Source: Verrucomicrobiales bacterium (GTDB lineage: Bacteria; Verrucomicrobiota; Verrucomicrobiia; Limisphaerales; UBA9464). Taken from it: a DNA stretch of 7,452 nucleotides. A program made the translations under genes and the position numbers. The stretch lies in contig DLVS01000390.1 in assembly GCA_003445095.1 (NCBI GenBank), forward strand, positions 1 through 7,452. The letters run 5' to 3'. Under the pieces are notes generated by a model. The model ran no database searches. It was not told where the DNA came from and saw only the letters and a list, made by a program, of their open reading frames with translations. Within the stretch, counting starts at the first letter, position 1, and each line of letters begins with the position of its first letter. This document shows, one piece after another, positions 1 through 6,923 of this stretch.

Positions 1-1
1 G

Positions 2-17
2 GACGCTCTTCCGATCT
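2..17 (+). other. Illumina adapter remnant at contig edge
   Basis: GACGCTCTTCCGATCT is identical over 16 bases to the 3' end of the standard Illumina TruSeq read-1 adapter. It sits at the very start of the window, where untrimmed adapter would lie. It is not genomic sequence. Native sequence probably begins at base 18, and base 1 does not match the adapter base expected before this stretch. Confidence 0.9.
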
Positions 18-43
18 GGTGGCGCAGGACATGCAGAGTTAGG

Positions 44-481
44 ATGTCGATTCCCCCCAGCGAGATCACCCGTCGGATTGTCGATGCGGCCTATCAGCTC
101 CACACCTCCCTAGGACCGGGGCTCTTGGAAGCTGTCTACGAAGCCGCCCTTGTCTATGAATTGCAGAAACGAGGACTACGCGTCCGCCGCCAGGTGCCGA
201 TTCCGGTCGAATATGACGGCCTGCGCTTTGACGAAGGATTCCGCGCGGACCTTTAGGTTGAGGACATCGTTATCGTAGAACTCAAATCGGCAGAGAAGAA
301 TCATCCTATCCATCCCAAACAACTGCGGACCTATTTGGCGCTCGCCAAGCTGCCGCTGGGCCTTGTCCTGAACTTCGGGCTTACGACCCTGAAGGAGGGC
401 ATCACTCGAATCGTCAACGGCTTGTCCGAACCATCAGTCCAGCCATCAACGGACACCACGCCTGCGGGACCGGGGAATTAA
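44..481 (+). pseudogene. GxxExxY-family protein, interrupted by in-frame TAG
   Basis: The frame opens at ATG 44 and encodes the start of a GxxExxY-family protein (PDDEXK-like fold, biochemical role not established). The naming motif is G26-L-L-E29-A-V-Y32, followed by the region ending FRADL with the likely metal-binding D69. Codon 71 is TAG (254-256). The same frame then continues with VEDIVIVELKS, HPKQLRTYLAL, LGLVLNFG and LKEGITRIVN, which is the normal second half of the family, and stops at TAA 479-481. Family members usually carry Leu in this place, so TTG to TAG is the simplest explanation. The break separates D69 from the E79-L-K81 catalytic motif, so the 70-residue product should be inactive as a nuclease. 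Without the stop the protein would be 145 residues, somewhat longer than usual because of a Ser/Thr/Pro-rich tail. No good ribosome-binding site precedes the ATG. A sequencing error is possible, since the gene lies beside an adapter-bearing contig end. Confidence 0.85.
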
Positions 482-483
482 CT

Positions 484-513
484 CGCGTAAAGACGGAGAG
501 GCTGCAGAGGAAG
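484..513 (+). repeat. GCAGAG-rich motif flanking the GxxExxY gene
   Basis: Three bases after the stop of the GxxExxY frame comes a purine-rich stretch with two similar halves, AAAGACGGAGAGG and GCTGCAGAGGAAG. A related stretch, GCGCAGGACATGCAGAG (22-38), lies just before the gene. Degenerate GCAGAG/ACGCAGAG runs next to GxxExxY genes are something I recall from other environmental genomes. No search was made, and the match here is loose. Confidence 0.4.
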
Positions 514-833
514 AATATCGGGACGCGCCGACTCGAGCGTCGCCAAAAGTGGCGATGGCGTTGATGCCCTGGCCACCCGCAGGGTTGGTTATGGCGTGTC
601 GAGTCAGCTTGGTATTACCCATCCTCGCGAAAGTGCGTCAGCCCGCGGTCCGCAGCTCCGGCGTCAGCCGACGGGCGCAGTACGGCCAATCCTGCCGGCC
701 GCTAACGCTCGAATCGCCATCGCTGGCTCGTGTGCGGCCGACTCAAGGTGGGATTCCGAACCGTCAGATATCATCGCCGCGATTCATCCACCTCCCTGAA
801 TCGGCTCGGCGACCGCCACCGCAGGGCCACCGT
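514..833. other. Long gap with no recognisable gene
   Basis: About 320 bases hold no protein I recognise. Open frames cross it (for example 549-860 on +), but they give Arg/Pro/Ser-rich sequence without family features and look spurious. I see no tRNA, riboswitch or terminator. One small perfect hairpin lies at 540-555 (TCGCCA, loop AAAG, TGGCGA), with no T-run after it. A 9-base direct repeat GCGTCAGCC occurs at about 635 and 661. The region could be a decayed gene or simply the upstream region of yifB. Confidence 0.5.
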
Positions 834-863
834 TTGGGACCCTCCCCAACGATTCGTTAGTCT
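834..863 (+). promoter_or_regulatory. Possible leaderless promoter of yifB
   Basis: TTGGGA (834-839, 4 of 6 to the -35 consensus) is followed after 18 bases by TAGTCT (858-863), which fits the loose TANNNT form of a -10 box. Seven bases separate it from ATG 871, so transcription starting at the A of the ATG would give a leaderless message. This agrees with the absence of a ribosome-binding site. The match is weak and could be chance. Confidence 0.25.
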
Positions 864-870
864 TACCGTT

Positions 871-2394
871 ATGCTTGCCCAAATTCGATCCGCGGCGGTG
901 CAAGGCGTGGATGCGTCGCCCGTCGAAGTCGAGGTGGACTCAAGCTTCGGTCAAACGGCGATCGTGGTCGTGGGATTGCCCGATGCGGCGGTCAAGGAGT
1001 CTCGCGATCGTGTGCTCACCGCGGTGACCAACTCGGGCTTTCGGTTTCCGATGGGCCGAACCACGATCAACCTCGCTCCGGCGGATGTTCGCAAGGAAGG
1101 GCCTAGCTTCGATCTGCCGATTGGCATTGGCATTCTGGCCGCGACGGAGCAGATCGAACCGCGTGCTCTGGATGATTTCGTGTTGGTGGGTGAACTCGCC
1201 CTGACTGGCGCGGTCCGGCCTGTTCGAGGCGCCTTGCCCATCGCGTTGCAAGCGCGCGCCGAACGGCGTCAGGGGATATTGGTGCCGCGTGAAAATGCCG
1301 CTGAGGCCGCGGTGGTGAGCGGGCTGGATGTCATCCCCATTCAAAATCTGCGCGAAGCAGCCTTATTTCTGGAAGGCGCGATCGACGTGCCGCCGGTGCG
1401 GGTGAATGCCGAGGAACTATTCGCGCAGGCCCCGCCCGATGAACTCGATCTGGCCGATGTGAAAGGCCAAGAATCGGTAAAGCGCGCTCTCGAAGTCGCA
1501 GCGGCGGGTGGACACAACTTGCTCCTCATCGGTCCGCCGGGCACCGGGAAAAGCATGCTGGCGAAACGGATGCCCACCATCCTGCCACCGCTCACGTTGG
1601 AAGAAGCCCTGGAGACGACGAAGATTCACAGCATTTGTGGGCTCCTGGCTCCGGGGCAGGGTCTGGTCACGACCCGACCATTTCGCGCGCCGCACCACAC
1701 CGCGAGCGATGCTGGACTGCTGGGCGGCAACATCCAACCGACCCCGGGAGAGATTTCTTTGGCGCATCACGGGGTGTTGTTCCTCGATGAGCTGCCTGAG
1801 TTCAAACGCGGCGTTTTGGAAACATTGAGACAACCGCTCGAAGAAGGGCGGGTGACCATTTCGCGCGCGGCCGGAACGATGACCTTCCCCGCCCAATTCA
1901 TGATGGTGGCCGCGATGAACCCGACTCCCGATGGAAAGATGCCGCAAGAGAGCCGTTCCTCGCCCCGCGAGATTCAGAATTATCTGGGTCGGATTTCGGG
2001 ACCATTGCTCGACCGCATCGACCTGCACGTCGAAGTACCCGCGGTAAAGTTCGCCGACTTGAGCCGCGCGACCACCGGCGAGCCCAGCGCGTCGGTTCGG
2101 CTGCGCGTCATCGCAGCCCGACTTCGACAACAGGCCCGCTTTCGCGGTCGGCGCGTGACGTGCAATGCGCGCATGGGAACCCGCGAACTCAAAGAATTTG
2201 TGAAACTGGATGAAGGAACGCTCGCCCTGCTCAAGCACGCGGTGAGTGATCGCAATCTGAGCGCCCGAGCCCACGATCGAATTCTCAAAGTAGCGCGCAC
2301 GATTGCCGACCTGGCCGGTCGCGACATAATTGCCGAAGGCGACGTCTTCGAAGCCGTCCAATACCGGTCTTTGGATCGTCAATTGTGGACTTGA
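871..2394 (+). CDS. yifB: YifB/ComM family AAA+ Mg-chelatase-like protein
   Basis: This is a complete 507-residue YifB/ComM protein, the length usual for the family. ComM is known as a hexameric AAA+ helicase that promotes branch migration of incoming DNA in natural transformation; many YifB proteins occur in species not known to be competent. Domains in order: an N-terminal ChlI/S5-fold domain (about 20-140), the AAA+ Mg-chelatase domain (about 190-395) and the C-terminal Mg-chelatase domain (about 400-500). Walker A is GPPGTGKS (221-228), Walker B is VLFLDELPEF with D306-E307, sensor-1 Asn is N350 in AAMNP, and GPLLDRIDLHVE carries the conserved arginine R382. The segment after N350 reads NPTPDGKMPQESRSS, whereas most homologues have NPCPCG and CxC here, so all four cysteines are missing. 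Start 871 was chosen because MLAQIRSAAVQG is the typical family N-terminus; the frame is open back to 730, but that extension is not family-like. No Shine-Dalgarno sequence is visible. Confidence 0.95.
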   Translation: MLAQIRSAAVQGVDASPVEVEVDSSFGQTAIVVVGLPDAAVKESRDRVLTAVTNSGFRFPMGRTTINLAPADVRKEGPSFDLPIGIGILAATEQIEPRALDDFVLVGELALTGAVRPVRGALPIALQARAERRQGILVPRENAAEAAVVSGLDVIPIQNLREAALFLEGAIDVPPVRVNAEELFAQAPPDELDLADVKGQESVKRALEVAAAGGHNLLLIGPPGTGKSMLAKRMPTILPPLTLEEALETTKIHSICGLLAPGQGLVTTRPFRAPHHTASDAGLLGGNIQPTPGEISLAHHGVLFLDELPEFKRGVLETLRQPLEEGRVTISRAAGTMTFPAQFMMVAAMNPTPDGKMPQESRSSPREIQNYLGRISGPLLDRIDLHVEVPAVKFADLSRATTGEPSASVRLRVIAARLRQQARFRGRRVTCNARMGTRELKEFVKLDEGTLALLKHAVSDRNLSARAHDRILKVARTIADLAGRDIIAEGDVFEAVQYRSLDRQLWT

Positions 2395-2413
2395 TTAGGC
2401 GGACGCAAACGAT

Positions 2414-2435
2414 CTCGGCAAACCGGAGTTTTTTT
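2414..2435 (+). terminator. Weak intrinsic terminator after yifB
   Basis: CTCGG (2414-2418), loop CAAA and CCGGAG (2423-2428) form a 5-bp stem with one bulged G. It is followed at once by seven T residues (2429-2435). The position, 20 bases after the yifB stop and before parE, suits a terminator. The stem is short, so termination may be partial. Confidence 0.45.
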
Positions 2436-2490
2436 CGCATACAGCTTGTCAGCCAGGCATCACTTCCCGTCTTTTACCGCCGACAAAAAC

Positions 2491-4332
2491 ATGGCGTCCA
2501 ACTACACCGAAGCCAGCATCAAGACCCTCAGCTCCCTGGAGCACATCCGGCTTCGCCCCGGCATGTATATCGGGCGCTTGGGCAGCGGAGCGCACGCCGA
2601 GGACGGTATTTACGTCCTGCTCAAGGAGACGATCGACAACTCCATCGACGAATTCATGATGGGCGAAGGGAGGAAGATAGAGGTCGAAATGACCGACCGT
2701 TCCGTGAAGGTCCGCGACTACGGGCGTGGCATCCCGTTGGGGAAACTCGTGGACTGCGTTTCGATCATCAACACGGGAGCGAAATACGACAGCGAGACGT
2801 TCCAAAAGGCCGTCGGGCTCAATGGCGTCGGCCAGAAGGCGGTCAATGCGCTCTCACTGCACTACCGCGCGCAGGCGATCCGCGAGGGGGAGAGTAAGGT
2901 GGTTGAGTTCGAGAAGGGAAAGTTGAAGACCCAGTCGAAGGTTACCAAGACCGATGAGCGCACCGGCACGCTCGTCGAGTTCACGCCCGACGAAGCGCTC
3001 TTCGGCCAGGACTTCAAATTCCGTCCGGAGTTCGTTGAGGACATGCTGTGGAAGTACGCCTTTCTCAACCGCGGGCTCACCTTGACACTTAACGGCAAGC
3101 CCTTCCGCTCCCAGCACGGCCTGAAAGATCTGCTCGCGAAGGAAATCAGCGGCGAACCTCTTTACCCCATCATTCACCTCGAAGGCGACGACATCGAAGT
3201 CGCCGTGACGCATGGGAACCACTACGGCGAGGAATACTGGTCCTTCGTCAACGGCCAGCACACTACCATGGGCGGCACGCATCTGGCGGCTTTCCGGGAG
3301 GCGTTCGTCGCGACCGTGCGCAACCATTTCAAAAAAGACTACGACGCCGCCGACGTGCGCCAGTCCATTGACGCGGCCATCGTCGTGCGGGTGCAGGAGC
3401 CGGTCTTCGAGTCGCAGACCAAGACCAAGCTCGGGTCCACTGAAGTCGGACCGAAGGGGCCTTCGATCAAGGAATTCGTCGGCAAGTTCCTGCAGCAGTC
3501 CCTCGACACTTACCTACACAAAAACCGGGAGACCGCTGAGATCCTCAAGAAGAAGATCGAGGAAAACGAGCACGAGCGGAAAGAACTCGCGGGCATCCGT
3601 AACATTGCGAGGGAGCGGGCGAAGAAAGCCTCGCTGCACAACCGCAAGCTGCGCGATTGCCGACTCCACCTCGGTGACAAGAACCCCCGCGCCGAGGAAA
3701 GCACCCTGTTCATCGTCGAGGGTGACTCCGCCGCCGGCTCACTCACCGCGACGCGCGACGTGCAGACCCAGGCGGTCTTCGCGCTCAAAGGCAAACCACT
3801 CAATACTTACGGCCTCACCAAGAAGGTCATCTACGAGAACGAGGAATTCCACCTGCTGCAGGCTGCACTGAACATCGAGGACGGCCTCGACGGCCTCCGC
3901 TACAACCGGATCGTCATTGCCACCGACGCCGATGTGGACGGCATGCACATCCGCCTGCTGCTCCTCTCGTTCTTCCTACAATTCTTCCCCGACATCATCC
4001 GCAACAACCACCTCTTCATTTTGCAAACACCACTCTTCCGAGTCCGCAACAAGAAGGTGACGCGCTACTGCTACTCGGAGCAGGAAAAACAGGCCGCCGT
4101 TGCCGAACTCGGCGCCAGCCACGAGATCACGCGCTTCAAGGGACTCGGCGAAATCTCCGCTGGTGAGTTCAAGGACTTCATTGGTGAGAACATCCGCCTC
4201 GACCCAGTCAACCTCCACCACCTCCACAGTTCGGACGAACTCTTGTCCTTTTTCATGGGCAAGAACACGCCCGAACGGCAGGACTTCATCATCGAGAACC
4301 TGCGGGTGGAGAAGGACCTCGTCGAAGCGTAA
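2491..4332 (+). CDS. parE: DNA topoisomerase IV subunit B-like (type IIA, ParE/GyrB family)
   Basis: This complete 613-residue ATPase subunit of a type IIA topoisomerase would work in a heterotetramer with a ParC/GyrA-type subunit to pass DNA duplexes through each other. The GHKL ATPase domain shows E46 and N50 in [12 protein letters not shown]76 in DYGRGIP, and GLNGVG (109-114). The transducer domain has the Q309-T-K311 ATP-contacting motif. The TOPRIM domain has EGDSAAG (catalytic E410) and D479-A-D481-V-D483 for metal binding. The C-terminal FKGLGEI and [10 protein letters not shown] blocks are intact. The length is that of ParE; it lacks the long insertion found in many GyrB proteins. Overall it resembles the ParE type of Bacteroidota and Verrucomicrobiota ([17 protein letters not shown]-like and VGLNGVG blocks). 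Start ATG 2491 gives a normal N-terminus. An in-frame TTG at 2446 would add 15 unconserved residues. No ribosome-binding site is seen before either. The partner A-subunit gene, often next door, is absent. A gyrB-type assignment is the alternative. Confidence 0.92.
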   Translation: MASNYTEASIKTLSSLEHIRLRPGMYIGRLGSGAHAEDGIYVLLKETIDNSIDEFMMGEGRKIEVEMTDRSVKVRDYGRGIPLGKLVDCVSIINTGAKYDSETFQKAVGLNGVGQKAVNALSLHYRAQAIREGESKVVEFEKGKLKTQSKVTKTDERTGTLVEFTPDEALFGQDFKFRPEFVEDMLWKYAFLNRGLTLTLNGKPFRSQHGLKDLLAKEISGEPLYPIIHLEGDDIEVAVTHGNHYGEEYWSFVNGQHTTMGGTHLAAFREAFVATVRNHFKKDYDAADVRQSIDAAIVVRVQEPVFESQTKTKLGSTEVGPKGPSIKEFVGKFLQQSLDTYLHKNRETAEILKKKIEENEHERKELAGIRNIARERAKKASLHNRKLRDCRLHLGDKNPRAEESTLFIVEGDSAAGSLTATRDVQTQAVFALKGKPLNTYGLTKKVIYENEEFHLLQAALNIEDGLDGLRYNRIVIATDADVDGMHIRLLLLSFFLQFFPDIIRNNHLFILQTPLFRVRNKKVTRYCYSEQEKQAAVAELGASHEITRFKGLGEISAGEFKDFIGENIRLDPVNLHHLHSSDELLSFFMGKNTPERQDFIIENLRVEKDLVEA

Positions 4333-4630
4333 AGTGCTATCGAGATCGCCAAAGTGCCCGACAGAGCCGTTTCTATTCAATTGAACTGGGGAGCGCGCCC
4401 GCCCCGGGTGCAGTGGCGGGCGCCTCGCCCGCCACACCGCGGCGCGTAGCCGGCGACTAAATGGTGACGACTCCACGCGCCTAACGAGGACGGCGGGGGC
4501 AGATCGCGAAGTGATTCGTCGTAATTTCAGTTCCAGTGTCCCGTCCGCAGCACTCGGGCGGGCATGCTTCCAAAAGCAACTTCGTGGTTACATCTGAGGG
4601 TGCTCGGGTGCTCTTATCTGTTGCTCGCAA
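4333..4630. other. Intergenic region after parE
   Basis: Nearly 300 bases contain no convincing gene. Features seen are a 10-bp perfect palindrome TTCAATTGAA (4376-4385), the GC-rich palindromes annotated separately at 4395-4435, and a further G+C-rich stretch to about 4500. No T-run follows any hairpin, so no standard terminator for parE is visible. An open frame begins at ATG 4564, but its first 46 codons look like no known protein. Confidence 0.5.
4395..4435. repeat. GC-rich competing palindromes (REP-like)
   Basis: Three alternating copies of one 8-9 base word occur: GCGCCCGCC (4395-4403), GGCGGGCGC (4415-4423) and CGCCCGCC (4426-4433). The middle copy can pair with the left one (9 bp, 11-base loop) or with the right one, where GTGGCGGGCG (4413-4422) and CGCCCGCCAC (4426-4435) make a perfect 10-bp stem with loop CCT. 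The two hairpins exclude each other. There is no U-tract, so this looks more like a dispersed intergenic palindrome than an intrinsic terminator. It could still protect or slow the 3' end of the parE message. Confidence 0.65.
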
Positions 4631-4663
4631 AGCTGGATCGAAGCTGGATCGAAGCCGGATCGA
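4631..4663 (+). repeat. 11-bp tandem repeat, three copies
   Basis: AGCTGGATCGA occurs twice exactly (4631-4641 and 4642-4652) and a third time as AGCCGGATCGA (4653-4663), with a partial fourth copy (AG) after it. The period of 11 is not a multiple of three, so it is not a protein repeat, and it is close to one helical turn. It lies about 40 bases before the antitoxin-like remnant. It could be an operator-like array or simple slippage. Confidence 0.85.
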
Positions 4664-4701
4664 AGTTGAGTTTCCAGGGCATCCGCGCCTGCTTTCACCG
4701 C

Positions 4702-4920
4702 GTTAGCGCGAGTCAAGTCATTGAAGAAATCCGGCAACTGCCACCCGCCGAACAAGCAGAGGTGACCCAATTCGCGTATCGCCTGGATGCCGAGCGGATG
4801 TTGAGCAGACAAGAGCTGGTGGTATCGGCGAAAAATGGTCGCCGCGGCGGACCCCGCTGAGGCGCTCGAGATTCGCGAGCAGGTGATCCGCGGATTTTAT
4901 GCGGCAAGTCCGATGCCTAA
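4702..4920 (+). pseudogene. Decayed small antitoxin-like gene
   Basis: The piece from 4702 (VSASQVIEEIRQLPPAEQAEV, shown only in part here, through QFAYRLDAERMLSRQEL) resembles the N-terminus of small antitoxin-like proteins of about 70-80 residues. Their usual second half, MVAAADPAEALEIREQ then VIRGFY, is present but in the next frame, from 4835. Three lesions are inferred: no ATG/GTG at the expected start (GTT at 4702), a one-base gain in the A5 run 4831-4835, and two extra bases in TATGCGGC (about 4901-4902). With the last undone, the gene would end IRGFYGKSDA and stop at TAA 4918-4920, overlapping the ATG at 4913, as in coupled gene pairs. As it stands the first frame ends at TGA 4858-4860 and is open upstream to ATG 4564. 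The family resemblance is from memory, not a search. A translated fusion from ATG 4564 cannot be excluded. Confidence 0.5.
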
Positions 4921-4972
4921 AATTCGCCGGAAAAGGATTCCAGCCACCCTACTGAGGCACAACAGAGAGTAG
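4913..4972 (+). pseudogene. Truncated start of the partner gene of the cassette
   Basis: ATG 4913 opens a 19-codon frame, MPKIRRKRIPATLLRHNRE, ending at TAG 4970-4972. The first 16 residues look like the N-terminus of a small protein that I recall as the second gene after such antitoxin-like genes. After RH the similarity stops, and the remaining family sequence is not found in any frame before the sulfatase at 5082. The start overlaps the inferred stop of the upstream gene (ATGCCTAA), the layout of translational coupling. It is best read as the 5' stump of a gene lost by deletion. Confidence 0.4.
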
Positions 4973-5049
4973 GCAAACGCCAATTCTTGTTGAGATGAGG
5001 TTGTTCTGCCACCGTGACCTTTTCTAGGGCGGCGCACCACGGCGCTCCT

Positions 5050-5078
5050 TTGACTCGCAATGCTGCGGCGAATCTAAC
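5050..5078 (+). promoter_or_regulatory. Possible promoter of the sulfatase gene
   Basis: TTGACT (5050-5055, 5 of 6 to the -35 consensus) and TCTAAC (5073-5078, 4 of 6 to the -10 consensus) are separated by exactly 17 bases. Only three bases lie between the -10 box and ATG 5082, which is too close for a usual start site at or before the ATG. Either the promoter is chance or the gene starts differently. Confidence 0.25.
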
Positions 5079-5081
5079 CGC

Positions 5082-6899
5082 ATGAAGATCGATATTACCG
5101 GCAGACAATACGTCATCCGTGCAGCCTTCATTGCTAATATCGTCGCGGCAACCATGGCAGCCTCGCCGGCCGCCGAACTCCCTACGACGAGTTCAGTGAA
5201 GCATCCGAACATTGTGCTAATCCTCGGCGATGATCTGGGCTTTTCGGATTTAGGTTCGTTTGGAAGCGAAATCAGGACGCCCCACCTCGATAAGCTCGCC
5301 CGGGCTGGCGTGCGCTTTACTCAGTTTTATACGCACGCCAGTTGTTCGCCGACGCGATCCATGCTGCTCAGCGGCGTGGACACCCACCGCAATGGACTCG
5401 GTAACATGGACGAATGGACTGCACCGAACCAATTGGGGAAGCCCGGCTACGAAGGCTACCTCAACGAGCGGGTTGCGACTCTCCCACAACTGCTGAAGGA
5501 CGCCGGTTACCACACTTATATGGCCGGCAAATGGCACCTGGGCAAAGCGCCTCATCAGATTCCTGCGGCGCGCGGGTTTGAACGCGATTTTACCTTACTC
5601 GACGGCGCAGGGAGTTATTGGGACATGGCGAACTTCACAGCCGCAACTCCGAAATCGACGTTTACTGAGGATGGCCGTTACCTCAAAGAACTTCCGAAGA
5701 ATTATTACGCAACGAAGACCTATACAGACAAAATGATCGGCTTCATCGAGGCCAATCGCGGTGATGGTAAACCGTTTTTTGCTTATGTTGCGCATCAAGC
5801 GCCGCATGATCCCTATCATCTTCCCCGCGAGTGGCGCAAACGGCATGTTGGCCAGTACGATCAAGGTTGGGATACGATCCGCGAAGCTCGGCTCAAACGC
5901 CAAATCGAACTCGGCATTATGCCGCCGAGCGCTGATTTGGCGGAGCGAATGTGGTTCTTGCCCGATCCGGATCTGCTGGCGCCGGCATCTCGCGCCATCC
6001 TAGGCAAGAAGATGGAGTTGTACGCCGGAATGGTGGAGAACCTTGATTTTCACGTCGGACGACTCATTGGATACCTAAAAAGGATCGGTGAGTACGACAA
6101 TACGATCTTCATCGTGTTCGGCGACAACGGCGCCGAAGGAAGCGATCTTTTCGCCACGATTGCCGGCACTCCGGGCACTCGCGATTTCCTCTTCGCCGCG
6201 ACGCAATGGTCCCAAACCCATCCGAACGCCTGGGGAGACCCGGGTTCATACGTCGGCTATGGCCCGATGTGGGCCCAAGTTTCCATGACGCCGCTAAGCC
6301 AGTATAAGGGTTATGTTGCCGAGGGCGGCATCCGGAATGCGCTCGTTGTCAGCGGTCCCATCGTCAAACGCGCGCCGGGAAGTATCAACCACAGTATCCT
6401 CTCCGTGGCTGACATCATGCCGACGCTGCTCGAAGTGGCCGGCGTGAGTTATCCCAAGTCGATCAACGGTCAGGAGTCGCCGCCCCTCATCGGCAAATCC
6501 TGGGTCAGATTGCTGGCGGGCGACGAGGAGTCGCCTCGGTCGAACCAGGATTATTTGGCGTGGGAGCTGTTCGGGAACCGCGCCTTGCGGCAGGGAGATT
6601 GGAAGTTGCGTTGGGAGTATAAACCCTACGGCAAGGAAGAGTGGGAGCTCTATAACCTGGCAGAAGACGTGGCCGAGCGCCGCGATCTCGCCTCAAAGCA
6701 GCCTGATAAGGTCAAAGCCCTACTCGCGCTTTGGGAGGATTACGTCCGCGACAACAACGTGATCCTTCCTAGCCGGGTTTTGTCGGAGGGCTTGGAAAAG
6801 AAGCTGCCGGACCGCTATCCGGTCGATGCAGGTTATCCGCCGCTCATCTACAAACGTCAATTCGTCCCGCCGACCAACCTGATCCCTGAACCGCGGTAA
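5082..6899 (+). CDS. Secreted arylsulfatase, AtsA type
   Basis: This 605-residue enzyme of the formylglycine sulfatase family hydrolyses sulfate esters; the natural substrate cannot be read from the sequence. The N-terminus has basic residues followed by a hydrophobic stretch (AAFIANIVAATMAASPAA, about 14-31), consistent with a Sec signal peptide cut near residue 30 and a periplasmic or exported enzyme. Catalytic features are all present: C88-S-P-T-R92, the CxPxR site whose Cys becomes formylglycine; metal ligands D50-D51 in GDDLGFSD and D348-N349 in FGDNGAEG; K150 and H152 in GKWHLG; H238 in VAHQAPHDP; and K409 in QYKGYVAEGG. These match Pseudomonas AtsA. Cys-type sites need a maturation enzyme (FGE or anSME), which is not in the window. 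The last 46 residues (560-605), containing PVDAGYPPL and KRQFVPP, extend past the core. No Shine-Dalgarno sequence precedes ATG 5082, and the next in-frame ATG (5154) would lose the signal peptide. It is 24 bases from the next gene, so probably cotranscribed. Confidence 0.93.
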   Translation: MKIDITGRQYVIRAAFIANIVAATMAASPAAELPTTSSVKHPNIVLILGDDLGFSDLGSFGSEIRTPHLDKLARAGVRFTQFYTHASCSPTRSMLLSGVDTHRNGLGNMDEWTAPNQLGKPGYEGYLNERVATLPQLLKDAGYHTYMAGKWHLGKAPHQIPAARGFERDFTLLDGAGSYWDMANFTAATPKSTFTEDGRYLKELPKNYYATKTYTDKMIGFIEANRGDGKPFFAYVAHQAPHDPYHLPREWRKRHVGQYDQGWDTIREARLKRQIELGIMPPSADLAERMWFLPDPDLLAPASRAILGKKMELYAGMVENLDFHVGRLIGYLKRIGEYDNTIFIVFGDNGAEGSDLFATIAGTPGTRDFLFAATQWSQTHPNAWGDPGSYVGYGPMWAQVSMTPLSQYKGYVAEGGIRNALVVSGPIVKRAPGSINHSILSVADIMPTLLEVAGVSYPKSINGQESPPLIGKSWVRLLAGDEESPRSNQDYLAWELFGNRALRQGDWKLRWEYKPYGKEEWELYNLAEDVAERRDLASKQPDKVKALLALWEDYVRDNNVILPSRVLSEGLEKKLPDRYPVDAGYPPLIYKRQFVPPTNLIPEPR

Positions 6900-6923
6900 T
6901 TCGACTCGTACCCGTTTTCGAAA

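Noticed and set aside
254..256. TAG recoded as an amino acid
   Set aside because: Only one in-frame TAG is seen, the other genes are intact without any, and a point mutation or read error is simpler.
549..860. Open frame of 103 codons before yifB, on the same strand
   Set aside because: The product is Arg/Pro/Ser-rich with no family features, it has overlapping rivals in other frames, and it lacks a start signal.
1417..2382. 321-codon open frame antisense to yifB
   Set aside because: It lies wholly opposite a certain gene. Long antisense frames are common in GC-rich codon-biased genes, and its product looks like no protein.
2446..2490. TTG start 15 codons upstream for parE
   Set aside because: The added residues are unlike family N-termini and no ribosome-binding site supports it; ATG 2491 gives the usual start.
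3212..3871. 219-codon Ser/Arg-rich frame inside parE
   Set aside because: It is a shifted-frame shadow of the conserved transducer and TOPRIM coding sequence.
4413..4435. Intrinsic terminator for parE
   Set aside because: The stem is strong, but no T-run follows it, so it is listed as a palindromic repeat instead.
4631..4663. CRISPR-like repeats
   Set aside because: The 11-bp units are directly adjacent with no spacers, and no cas gene is present.
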